Source: UBA6164 sp964527325 (lineage in GTDB: Bacteria; Patescibacteriota; Gracilibacteria; BD1-5; UBA6164). From it: a DNA stretch of 9,914 nt. The stretch covers positions 1 through 9,914 of the forward strand of contig CAZGNU010000055.1 of NCBI GenBank assembly GCA_964527325.1, written 5' to 3'. Shown here one piece after another: positions 1 through 8,846 of the stretch (position 1 is its first letter; each line of letters begins with the position of its first letter). Made by a program: the position numbers and the translations under genes. The notes beneath the pieces are model-generated. The model was not told the origin of the DNA, did not search any database, and was given only the letters and a program-made list of their open reading frames with translations.

Positions 1-39
1 GTTATATATCTTTTTGAGGATTTGGAAAAAATTGCACTT
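1..39 (+). repeat. Imperfect inverted repeat at the left end of the window
   Basis: Read inward, these 39 bases share with the right end (9914-9876, minus strand) an identical first five bases (GTTAT), an ATATCTTTTT block offset by three bases and an identical last twelve bases (AAAATTGCACTT), all in the same total length. The middle differs. It may be a transposon-like or linear-element terminus, or a dispersed repeat at which assembly stopped. Confidence 0.5.
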
Positions 40-233
40 GGGGGTTGAATTCAGGTCAAAAGATTTTTATATATTTTAAGTAAAAATAATTATATGTAAA
101 TAAGGCATTTTTTTTAAATTTATATTATTTGATATATTTGATAACAAAGATCAAAGTAATGATTATAAAAAATGCTAAAAAAGCAGTGTTTAGTTTTTTA
201 ATGAATTTAATTTTGAAAAAAGATTTTGAGTAG
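1..233. other. Non-coding AT-rich end region
   Basis: I see no gene on either strand under code 25 or the standard code. It contains the left terminal inverted-repeat-like sequence (1-39), a short G-run with a GAATTC site just inside it, and a weak four-base stem (TGCT...AGCA, near 173-185) followed on the minus strand by a T run. Together with the terminator and the spacer to 313, it is the only stretch over 300 bases without a gene. Confidence 0.6.
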
Positions 234-267
234 TACAAAAATCACTAATAAATTAGTGAATTTTGTA
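234..267 (-). terminator. Strong hairpin after the orphan cassette, likely terminator
   Basis: The arms 234-249 and 252-267 pair over 16 positions with one A/A mismatch (241 with 260) and a two-base loop, far more than this base composition gives by chance. The hairpin lies 45 bases past the last stop codon of the leftward gene series. The minus-strand sequence after it has a T run (CTTTTTTC) about 10 bases on rather than immediately, so Rho-independent function is likely but not textbook. Confidence 0.65.
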
Positions 268-312
268 TAAATTTTGTGGACGATGAGAGGGGATTTTATT
301 ATTGATTAGAGT

Positions 313-869
313 TTAAATTAAATTTTTAAATTCCTCGTTAGTTATTCATAAATCTGAAATAATTGTTTTTATTACTCCTTTAGAAATATTTCTTCATGAA
401 TGATTAGGTAAAACAATTATAATACCTCTTTTATTCATCCATATTTCATGACTTCATTTTCACTTTCTTTTTAATGTAAATTATAATTTTTTAATTCTCT
501 TATTTCTTCAGCATGCAATCATCTATAAGCTACAAAACAAATTCTAGAAAATGAAATATCTTCAATTCATTCTCTAACTTTTTCTTCAAATATTACCATA
601 TTATACTTTCCACCAACCTCAAAATTATCAATATATTTTTGTGGTTTATTTATATACTCCTTCATCATTAATTCATCCATTTGGTTCATTCTATCAAAGA
701 ATCTTTTTTGTTTATCTAATGGGAAAGTATTTAAACTTTGTTGTAATAATAAATGGTATTTTTCTACTTCAACTTTATTCAATTTACTTAGTAAATCAAA
801 ATCTAGTTTATTATTAGTTATTTTAAATATTTCTTTACTTAATTTTATTTGTCTTTCAAGATTATTTAA
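313..869 (-). pseudogene. Orphan toxin-tip cassette with a frameshifted HicA-like RNase domain
   Basis: There is no start codon at its head; it opens inside the duplicated toxin segment, as orphan C-terminal cassettes do. The frame runs through the shared helices and EVGG into a new tip (LHAEEIRELKNYN) and stops at TAA (473-471). Shifting frame by one base restores the match: FTLKRKGKGSHEIW...VLPNH...SKGVIKTIISDLGITNEEF, ending at TAA 315-313. The joined product resembles HicA (YcfA-type) mRNA interferases: amino-terminal helix, invariant GSH with the catalytic His, P-x-H, and I-x-x-G-x-x-x-x-I before an EEF end. Loss of one T in AATTTACA (about 478-482) explains the break. No HicB-like or other immunity gene follows. 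It is probably a silent or decaying reservoir tip; a sequencing error that hides an intact tip is the main alternative. Confidence 0.75.
613..869 (-). repeat. Direct repeat copy B: homology arm of the orphan tip cassette
   Basis: This is the second copy of the 257-bp segment, 1148 bp from the copy inside the toxin gene and in the same orientation. Both copies carry the same reading frame, so an exchange between them would join the toxin body in frame to the downstream tip and remove the present tip and immunity gene. Near-identity at DNA level implies recent duplication or continuing gene conversion. Confidence 0.97.
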
Positions 870-1330
870 TAGTTTTCTATTACTTCTTTAATACAGGTCT
901 TAATATTTTTATTACCAATATTAATTAATTCTTTTTTTAATGCATCAATTAAAACTTTTTTATCGTTAATAACATAATCAAAAAAATGTTTTATATTAGC
1001 TTTAATTTCATAACATTTTAATTGATCAGATCCAGATCTTATTTTTCTATGAATATAAATTTCAGAAAAAAATCTAAAATATTCATCAAATAATTCTGTT
1101 ACAAAACTATTTGATCTATTACTTAATAAATCATTAAAAATACTAATTTCAATTATTTTTTTGTTTTTTAAATGTATAAAAAGCTCTACTATTTCTTCAT
1201 TTGTAAGATTATTAAAATCATCTTGAGTATTATCAACAAAAATATGCTCTTCTTGACTATTTTTAAATGGAAAAGTTCAATCATTATCAATTTGAAAAAA
1301 CATTATAATTCTATTAAATTTATTATTCAT
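866..1330 (-). CDS. Probable immunity protein for the SGHY-type toxin tip (code 25)
   Basis: This 154-residue protein has no signal peptide and no membrane span, so it should be cytosolic. It is predicted mostly helical and is rich in Asn, Asp, Glu, Phe and Ile (for example ELFDEYFRFFSEIY), with one in-frame TGA glycine near the start. It begins 24 bases after the toxin stop on the same strand, which is the standard place for an immunity gene in polymorphic toxin loci; small, acidic, fast-evolving cytosolic proteins are typical there. I do not recognise the family. Its final codon and TAA stop overlap the first four bases of the downstream duplicated segment (869-866), so the cassette behind it joined exactly at its end. 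A promoter-like pair inside the toxin 3' end could express it alone. The immunity role rests on position and size only. Confidence 0.7.
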
Positions 1331-1342
1331 AATTTTTATATT

Positions 1343-1371
1343 AGTATAGTAATTTTAATCACATGGATCAA
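1343..1371 (-). promoter_or_regulatory. Possible internal promoter for the immunity gene (TTGATC, 17 bp, TATACT)
   Basis: TTGATC (1371-1366; 4 of 6) lies within the last codons of the toxin gene, followed by exactly 17 bp and TATACT (1348-1343; 5 of 6), with the immunity ATG 12 bases after the -10. Independent immunity expression would protect the producer even when the toxin promoter is off. The -35 match is modest. Confidence 0.4.
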
Positions 1372-4300
1372 ATAAAGACATATCAACATCTAAAACATCT
1401 AGTATAATATCTTTATCACTTGAACTAGGTAAATAATGTCATGAACAATTTGTTATTTTTTTAATTGTTCACTGATTTGAAAATTCAATAGTTCATCAAT
1501 AATCAATATTTTTATTTTCAGCTAAATCAGAATGAAAAAAACCATCTCTTCATTCTTTAACTTTTACAATTTCAATTTTTCAATCTTTAATAATATAAAT
1601 ATGTTGTCACTTAACTGTTTTAACTCAATTTTTATATTTATTTACGGTAATTCAATCAATTATTACAGATTCTACTGTTGGTGTAAATTTTTGTTGACGA
1701 ATTCTTTTAAGCAATGTTTCACTTAATTCCTTTTCATAAATGAGTAAATTATAATCCCCTCCAACCTCAAAATTATCAATATATTTTTGTGGTTTATTTA
1801 TATACTCCTTCATCATTAATTCATCCATTTGGTTCATTCTATCAAAGAATCTTTTTTGTTTATCTAATGGGAAAGTATTTAAACTTTGTTGTAATAATAA
1901 ATGGTATTTTTCTACTTCAACTTTATTCAATTTACTTAGTAAATCAAAATCTAGTTTATTATTAGTTATTTTAAATATTTCTTTACTTAATCTTATTTGT
2001 CTTTCAAGATTATTTAACAATTTTATTAAATTTCTATAAGCTTCACTTCAAACTATAATTTCAAATGTTGCTCATGCTTTTTTTGTAAGATATGTCAGTG
2101 CAATAGCCTCTCAAACTAATGTTGATCAATATCATTCTAAATATCATCTATAATATTCAACTTGCTCTGATTTAATTGTTTCTAGATTATCTCTAATCCA
2201 AGTTATTCTTCTTTCTACTTCTGAAAATTTTTCTATTGTTAAATCTATCTCTTCCTGAATTTGAGCTCATTCCAAACTTATATCATATATTCACTTGTTG
2301 AGAATCTCATTTGATCTTTCACTATCTACAAAACTATCATATCAATAAAGTAATCACAATCATAATATTTTTGCAAATCTTTCTAATCAATCTTTTGTTC
2401 AATTAAAAATACTATTTCATAAATTATATAAATCTTTTGGTTGATTTAAAATTCACATTCATCAATCTATTATTCATTTTGATAATCATTTTTTATGCTC
2501 CAAAGTAAGATTAGGATCATTAATCATTATCCTTAATCAGTATTCTTTTCATAGATTAAACAGTTTTGAAAAGAATACATCATATTTTTTTTGTAATTCA
2601 GCATTAATTAAACATTCTTCAATATATTCAACTTGTGAATCTCAATTAGTTAATAATGAATTAGATCCTGTTAAAGGTAATGCTTCATTAGCTAGATCAA
2701 TACAATTTTGTCTTTGTAACTGAGAATATAGATTATTATGTTCTAATAATAAAACATCAAAAGACAAAGAATTTAAAGATTCATCAATAATAATTTCTCA
2801 AACCTCTTCTCTTCAATCATCCACACCCTCTACTGGCTCACTACTATTACTCTTAACCCAATCATCCATTATCCTATTTACTTCCTCTTTTAATGCATCT
2901 GCATCACTCCACACTGTAGAAACATGCCATGTTCATCTATTGGCTACTTTGTATGTTGCTATATATCAATCTGGAACTTGGTAGATATTATAAGCTCCAC
3001 CTGTCATTATAGTATATTCTCAATCCCACCATATAGTTTTTCAAGCATTCACTCAAGTTGCACTGTGTTGTGTTAATTTAATAGTATCTCTTGTTTCTTT
3101 TATTAATTTCTTTGCTAAAGATTCTTTTTGAGATTCTGACTGTGCAAGTGTATCTAAATACTTAAAATATTCATGATTTCATATTTTGTAATGTATTCAA
3201 ACTTTTGCTGGGTAATTGCTTCAATTATTTAAATAATTATAGTGAACTACTGCTTTGAATTGACATAATTGGTCATTAGAATTTGGAATTAATTGTTCAT
3301 AATTATCATATGTTCAGATATTTAAAACACTATTTTCAAGTTGGTTTCATATAGATTCTTTAACTCAGTCTCATTCTCATGGGTATGATTCATTAATTTT
3401 ATATACCTTACTTTCCCTTTCAATTCAAAATGCTGAATAATCTCACCACATTAATGCTGGGTATTTAGTTTCACCATTTATATAATAAATCACTCTATTT
3501 GTTAATCTAACAGTTTCTCACTTGTATTCAAATGTTTCAATATGCTGAGTTGCTTTAATTTTTGCCATTTTTTCTGCTAGAATTTTTTCTAATTCTTCTT
3601 TAGTTATCTTATCTTCTAATTTAGCTCAAATTGTCATAGAAAATACTTTTCATCAAACTGTTATTGTTCAAGTTGATGATACTGCAAATGTATTTATTAT
3701 TTCTCTTTCTTCACCATTCTCTGCCAACTCAAGCTCTGTTACAAGCTCATTTTTATCAGTATTTAATCATTCAAGTTCTTCATTTATTTGAGTTTGTTCA
3801 TCTGTAACATCAGCTATTAATCATTCTTGAATGTCTATAGCTTCTAAATCATCTCAAAAATCTCATATCTGTTTTTTATATTTTTCTAACTTCTTTTTAT
3901 CTGCTTTTATACTAGCTGTTATTTCATCTATTTCAGTTTTTAACTTATTATATTCTTCACTAAATTTTTCTACTTCTCATATTTGCAAAAATAATACTTT
4001 TAATATTAAGGCATTTACTTCCATAATTAAAATTTCTGCTTCAATTTTTTCTAATTCTTCTTTAATAATTACTCAAGCTATTTTCACTGACATATATTTT
4101 TTCCAGTCTTCTTTATGCTGAGCATTTCATATTAATTTTTCACTTGTTTTGTTACCATCATATTCAAAATACATTTTTGCTGGATAATCTGAAGAATATC
4201 AATAATTAACGTGTGCTGTTAATTTTTTTCAATATAAATTAAACAAATTATAGTCAAATACAAATAAGTCTGAATATTCTTTTGTACTAGTATCTACTTC

Positions 4301-6256
4301 ATAATCATTTGAATTTGGTTTTTTATAAAAATCCACCATTTCTTGAAGTCTTTGTTTTGCTTTTTCTATTCAAAGACGTTCAATAATATACTTAAAATCA
4401 AGTCACAATATTTCTCTTGCCTGAGATTCATCAAGGGTTTTAATTAATTTTTCTTTTTCTTTTTTTCAAGCATTATATTCATCTATTTCTGTTTTATTAT
4501 CTTTTTTATATTGTTCTAAATCATCTTGTTTTTGTTTTAATTCTTTTTGTTTTTGTAACAAATCTTTTTCCTCGGTTGCTATCTTTTGTTCTAATTCTGC
4601 TATCATTTCATTTGTAACTTGAGTTCATTGTGTAATTGTAGTTGATCAAATAGAGCTTAAAAATACTTTTCCTTCATAACTATCTTTTTCATAAACTGTA
4701 TATGCATATTGATATTTTCAATCTAGATTCCCTTCAAGTTCTATCTTTTTTTGTCACCCCGATAAACTAGTATCAACCAAAACTTTAGAAGAATACTCTG
4801 AATCATTATATGTTCAAATAGCTCAAGATTGAAGATTTGATAATCATGTTTTTAAATTTGTTAAACTTGTTTTATTAGCTTCCAATTCTTCTTCTTTTTT
4901 TGTAATATCAGCTTTTAGAGTTGTTAATTCTCAATTTATTCTATCAACTTCAGCTTGATCTACTCAAATAACTATTTCTGTTAGATCTTGTGTCTCTGAG
5001 CTAGGATTTGAATCAATTACTAGATTATCATTTACTTCTTGTGTTTGTGAATCTGTTATTGTTCATGTTGTTATATCAGAAATCACAATTTGTGTATCAT
5101 CTACTCATCAATTATCTTCTCATCAAGTATCTGTATTATCATCTTCACCACTACTTCAAGAATCAGTATCTCATCAACTATTATCATTTCAAGTTTCACA
5201 TAACTCATTTATTGGTCAATTTATTTCTAAATCATTATATAATTCTTGTGTTAAACTAAATTCTCAAATACTAGAGTATCATAAATTATCTCTATATTGT
5301 TCTCTATATTGTATAGTTTCTCAGATATTTAATGTAAGCTCATTTGCTGGAATCCAGTTTTCTCAATCGTAAGAATATTCTACTTGTCAGTAATAATCTG
5401 ATCATACTAAATTCATTGAAAATGCTCATGATTCTACTTTTTGATTAACTAATGATACAAAATTTAACCTATTTCTTTCCGCATTTAAAAAAATTGCTTT
5501 TCCTACATCATTTCAACTGTATAATGATTGTCTATATTGCAAAGTTTTTAATCAAAAATTTCTATTTTCAATAACATCATATATATTTAAATCATCTCTA
5601 TCTACTTTTCAATCTCAATTAATATCATTCATTTTTAATCACATTAACATTCAATCTTCTCAAATATCATCTGTTCATAATCAAGTTATTATTTGATCTA
5701 TTTTTTTTCTTATTAAGTCAGGACAAATTTCTCAATTTTCATTTTTAAATATTTCTAGATTACTTCCATATTCTCCAAACAATATATTATATACAAAATC
5801 AGAATAATATGATACAAACGAACCATCTATGTTTTTAGCTTTTATTACAGCATTTATAACTCAATTCATATCCTTATCAAATTCTTCATCTCTTCAAGAA
5901 TAAGCTTCAATAACTATATTTGATTCACCAGTTAAAAAGTTACTTGCTAATTTTTGATTAAATAAAACAGGATCAATTACATATTTTCCATTTTCATCTG
6001 TTGTTGTCTCATATAAAACAACTCCATCCAGTGTTTTTAATACTACATTTGCATTACTTAAATTACCAAACATTTGCACAGTTGATTCTATTTTTTCTGG
6101 TAAAACTGTAACACCCGGATCATCTGAACCTCAACTTTTTGTATCTCATCATCAACTACATGACACAAAAAAAGGTAGTAGGGTTGATAGAGCAACTCTT
6201 CTAACTAATTTTTTTCATCATAATTTTTCTCAAGAATCTTTTGCACGATTAAACAT
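1355..6256 (-). CDS. Giant surface polymorphic toxin-like protein: probable lipoprotein head, EF-hand, coiled coils, pretoxin, SGHY-type tip (code 25)
   Basis: This 1633-residue frame is open only with TGA as glycine. Residues 1-32 are a basic then hydrophobic signal ending FFVS before Cys33 and a Gly/Ser/Asp linker, suggesting a lipoprotein, although Phe at -3 is a weak lipobox. An EF-hand or dockerin-type loop follows at 211-223 (DINGDGKVDRDDL), then a Gly/Asp/Ser linker (about 353-387). Coiled coils lie at about 432-475, 549-607 and 730-846, alternating with beta-rich modules, three of which carry YPA[KL] (691, 932, 1015). Residues 1256-1385 look like the Gly-rich pretoxin segments of polymorphic toxins (SKGIIDGGMG, YYRGYLEGYGSTLVGE). 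Residues 1414-1499 are duplicated downstream at 613-869. The tip (about 1517-1633) has HIYIIKDGKIEIV, FFHS (1573-1576) and SGHYLP (1605-1610), a signature I recall from the C termini of many secreted effectors, enzymatic activity not established. A probable immunity gene follows 24 bases on. The toxin role is inference from architecture. Confidence 0.85.
1761..2017 (-). repeat. Direct repeat copy A: homology arm inside the toxin gene
   Basis: These 257 bp match 613-869 with a single difference (C at 1992, T at 844 on the plus strand; Arg against Lys in the protein). They encode toxin residues 1414-1499, a helical segment just before the variable tip, ending at EVGG. Beyond this point the two copies stay weakly similar for a few residues at protein level (YNLLIYEKELSE against YNMVIFEEKVRE) and then diverge completely. 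Confidence 0.97.
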
Positions 6257-6270
6257 AATTTCCCCTTTTT
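6257..6270 (-). promoter_or_regulatory. Shine-Dalgarno sequence of the large toxin gene
   Basis: The minus strand reads AAAAAGGGGAAATT and then ATG, placing GGGG five bases before the start codon at 6256. It is the only clear purine-rich, G-containing ribosome binding site in front of any gene here, and it decides the start; there is no upstream in-frame alternative worth considering. Confidence 0.75.
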
Positions 6271-6288
6271 AAATTAATAATTAAATAT

Positions 6289-6317
6289 AATATACTCATA
6301 TGAGTATCGTGAGTCAA
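6289..6317 (-). promoter_or_regulatory. Promoter of the large toxin gene (TTGACT, 17 bp, TATATT)
   Basis: On the minus strand a -35 hexamer TTGACT (6317-6312; 5 of 6 to consensus) is followed by exactly 17 bp and a -10 hexamer TATATT (6294-6289; 5 of 6). The predicted start is near 6282, giving a leader of about 25 bases that carries the Shine-Dalgarno sequence. TTGACT is GC-richer than its surroundings, which makes chance less likely than for an isolated TATAAT. This promoter lets the toxin gene be controlled separately from the two genes upstream. Confidence 0.7.
6292..6307. promoter_or_regulatory. Perfect 16-bp palindrome inside the toxin promoter (candidate operator)
   Basis: ATACTCATATGAGTAT is its own reverse complement. 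It fills most of the spacer between the -35 and -10 hexamers and overlaps the first three bases of the -10. A dimeric regulator bound here would block RNA polymerase, so a repressor site is the natural reading. No regulator gene is present in the window. Confidence 0.6.
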
Positions 6318-6347
6318 AGATTTATAAAATACACCTTTTTTCTAATT

Positions 6348-8807
6348 CTAAAATGATTTATAATCTTCTCATGGTTTAAATACATGTTCTATTCCTTCTG
6401 GACCTGTATAATCATCATTTATTGTTATTCTTACTTGCCATTTATTGCATGAATATCACCAATTTCTTATCCTTAATGATTTATCTTCTTTCATATAAGC
6501 ATTTAATAACACTCTCATTTCTTCGATATTTTGAGCTCAATCTCTTGCTTTGTTTACAATAGTTGGAATCATGGCTTTTTGTCTTTCTCTTAAAGCCATA
6601 GTATTATTATAATATTTATCATCTACTTTTGCTTCAATAATATATTCTTCTTGAAAATATTTTACTCTAATTTTTAAAAAACCTTTTTTATTTGTTCACG
6701 AAATTAAAAATTTAAAGTCTTTTGTACCTAAAACCCTATGAAATCAAGAAGATACTCTGTATTCTAGTTCATAAAGATAATCGGTACTTGGTTCATGTTT
6801 AGCTACTAAATCATTTAATTTTTCGCTAAAAGCAACTTCTGCTCATTTTTCTCTTATTATTTCATGAAAACTTTTTACTCTTTTAAGACGATAATCTTGG
6901 GGATAATATAAATAAGTAATAGTTCAAAAAGAATCTTGAACTAAAATTTGAATTCAATTTTTTGAAAAAGCTAAAATTTTCATCCTATTTTGATCTTTTA
7001 ATAAAAATTGTAAATTCTTAAACATTTCCTCTAAATTAGTTGCATTTGCAGATGCATTTTTAACTGCATTTCCCAAAAAAACTTTATTCTCGTCTCTTAA
7101 ATGTAACACATAATCATAATATTTTTTATCTATTTTTTGATCAATTAAATATTCTTTTCAATCATATGTAATTTTTAATTTCATTCCATTTTCATAAGCA
7201 TCAACTAAACTAAAAACACTTATAGCGTATGGTTTTAATTGATTTTTTTGATATTCTTTTTTAATATCTGGTTTTTCTAAAGATTCTGCAAATAGTCATA
7301 TTAAATCCTCTATTTTATTAGTTTTTCATTCATTTTTTTTATATAAGCTACCAAAAAATCATTCTAAATTATTTGTTATTACTTTTTTTACTTCTAATTC
7401 TCTTTGTTTAACTTCTTTACTATAAGCATCAAAATATTTTTTATCTACTTCTTGATTAATAATATATTTATCTCAATTAAAATAAATAATAAATTCAAGT
7501 TTTGATTCTGAAATTACTCATAAATTTATTTTTCAAAGATTTTTAACTTCTAATTTATAAGATTCTAAATAATCTGGAAATGTACTTCTAACTGATTTTA
7601 ATAAATCATGAACATTAATTGTACTTGATTCAAAAACACCATAAAGTGTATTAATTATTCATTCAAAAGTTTTTTGATTTTTTAATATTAGTTCGTTATA
7701 TTCTGGACTTGATTTAACAAATTTTCACATATCTTCAGGATTACTTATTCACCTGGCTGTTAATCAATCTCTTATTCATTTAGCTCTTAATCAATCTCTT
7801 CTGCTATTTTCTTCATATCTATCTTCTTTTATTTCATCCCAAAAATATGATCATCAAATAGAAAGTCAAAAAATAGCTGAGAATAATAAAAAATAATAAA
7901 GCATCCATTTTTTTATATTTTTATTTTTTTCTTTTTCATATTCTCATAAATCATCTTTTTCTTCTTCATATTCCTCTCATTTTTTTCATAACACCTCATG
8001 TAAACTTGAAGCTACTCTTTGTATTTGAATACTTAATGCTTTTGGATCATCAATTATTTTTTCAAATTTTGCTGGCAATGCTCTATTTCTAGACATTTCT
8101 CTAGCTTCATTTAATTCTTCCTTAAAAGCATCCTCTGATACTACCTTAATACTAAAAATATTATAATTACGAAAAACTTCTCTTACTATCTTCATTTTTT
8201 CATCAAAAGTATTTTTATTTCTTATTTCTTGCTCAATTCATTTTTTAATTTTTAATATTATTTCTAAAAAATAATCTTTTTGTTTAAGTTCAGCTTCAGA
8301 TAAATTGTGTTCAATGTATTCTTTAATACCACCTACTTGTTCTAATAATTTTGATAAATCATCTCTTTTTTTTATCTTTAATATACTGGTTTTACTTCTT
8401 TCATGATTAAAATTATTTATACTTCTATCTAAATCTCTATTTATTGAAAAATCACTCTCAGCAATTGATTTTAATAATAAATAAAAATCAATTATTGCCC
8501 TTGCTTCTTGAAGTTTCTTTATTCATTTTTTTGTTATAGAATAACCTACTTCAACACTATCTCAATCATTAATTTCTCACTCTACTCATTCAATATGATT
8601 TTCATCATATGTAAATCATACACTGATTAATAACTCCTCAATGCTAAATTTATCATTTTGTAAATATTTAGCTATTTCTTCTCACAAAAAACTATAAGCC
8701 TCAGCTAATATTTCTTTTTTTTCCTCTTCTTTCAAAAAATGTCATGAATTAATCTGATTTTTATTACCATTACTTAAATCAGCTCATTGTCACATATTAT
8801 CTACCAT
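6348..8807 (-). CDS. Large single-span membrane protein with three copies of the same repeat module (code 25)
   Basis: This 819-residue protein is unrecognised. The ATG at 8807 directly follows an in-frame TAA; a second ATG four codons on is also possible, and neither has a clear ribosome binding site. Residues 1-295 are a highly charged, mostly helical region ending in a Glu/Lys-rich stretch. One membrane span follows at about 301-321, starting WMLYYF. Just after it is a tandem nine-residue repeat (337-354, RDGLRAKGI then RDGLTARGI). The rest (about 437-819) holds three modules shared with the preceding gene: strands at L437, L544 and L711, each followed by a D-x-K-Y-[FY] motif (D455, D560, D729). 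The last two continue into helices ending NLEEM (591-595) and NIEEM (760-764), a hairpin and a PxDY or PGEDY tail. A strong promoter lies between this gene and the next, so the toxin can be expressed separately. The function is unknown; display, adhesion or export help for the neighbouring toxin is only a contextual guess. Confidence 0.85.
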
Positions 8808-8821
8808 AAATTAATTTTAAA

Positions 8822-8827
8822 ATTATA
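8822..8827 (-). promoter_or_regulatory. Possible -10 box upstream of the 819-residue protein gene
   Basis: A TATAAT hexamer sits 14 bases before the ATG at 8807, within the 38-base gap after the previous gene. No good -35 partner is visible at 16-18 bp (TTAGTA is the best at 17). In sequence this AT-rich the hexamer may be chance, and read-through from the upstream gene is at least as likely. Confidence 0.2.
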
Positions 8828-8846
8828 AATTATTACTTTTTTTATA

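Noticed and set aside
173..185. Small hairpin TGCT-AAAAA-AGCA as a second terminator
   Set aside because: A four-base stem is too weak in this base composition, and a much stronger hairpin already lies at 234-267.
471..482. Programmed -1 frameshifting into the HicA-like frame
   Set aside because: The shift would have to happen between a TAA in the -1 frame and the TAA in the zero frame, only about three codons apart, and no X-XXY-YYZ heptamer lies there; a one-base deletion or read error is simpler.
567..782. A separate small protein starting within the repeat (MNKVEVEKY with a TTG start)
   Set aside because: This frame is the middle of the duplicated toxin segment and is open on both sides when TGA is glycine; the same sequence is internal to the large gene at 1652-2020.
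1172..1375. Plus-strand frame of 67 residues
   Set aside because: It is antisense to the probable immunity gene, is composed of low-complexity Ile, Lys and Asn, and has no ribosome binding site.
613..2017. CRISPR array or insertion sequence as the source of the direct repeat
   Set aside because: There are only two copies, the repeat is coding in the same frame in both, and no transposase, Cas gene or inverted ends flank it.
3831..4121. Plus-strand frame of 96 residues
   Set aside because: It is the Ser/Phe/Ile-rich shadow of the third coiled coil of the large protein on the opposite strand.
5008..5259. Plus-strand frame of 83 residues with hydrophobic look
   Set aside because: It is antisense to the Gly/Asp/Ser linker region; the Leu/His/Tyr pattern comes from reading TCA and ATC repeats in the other frame.
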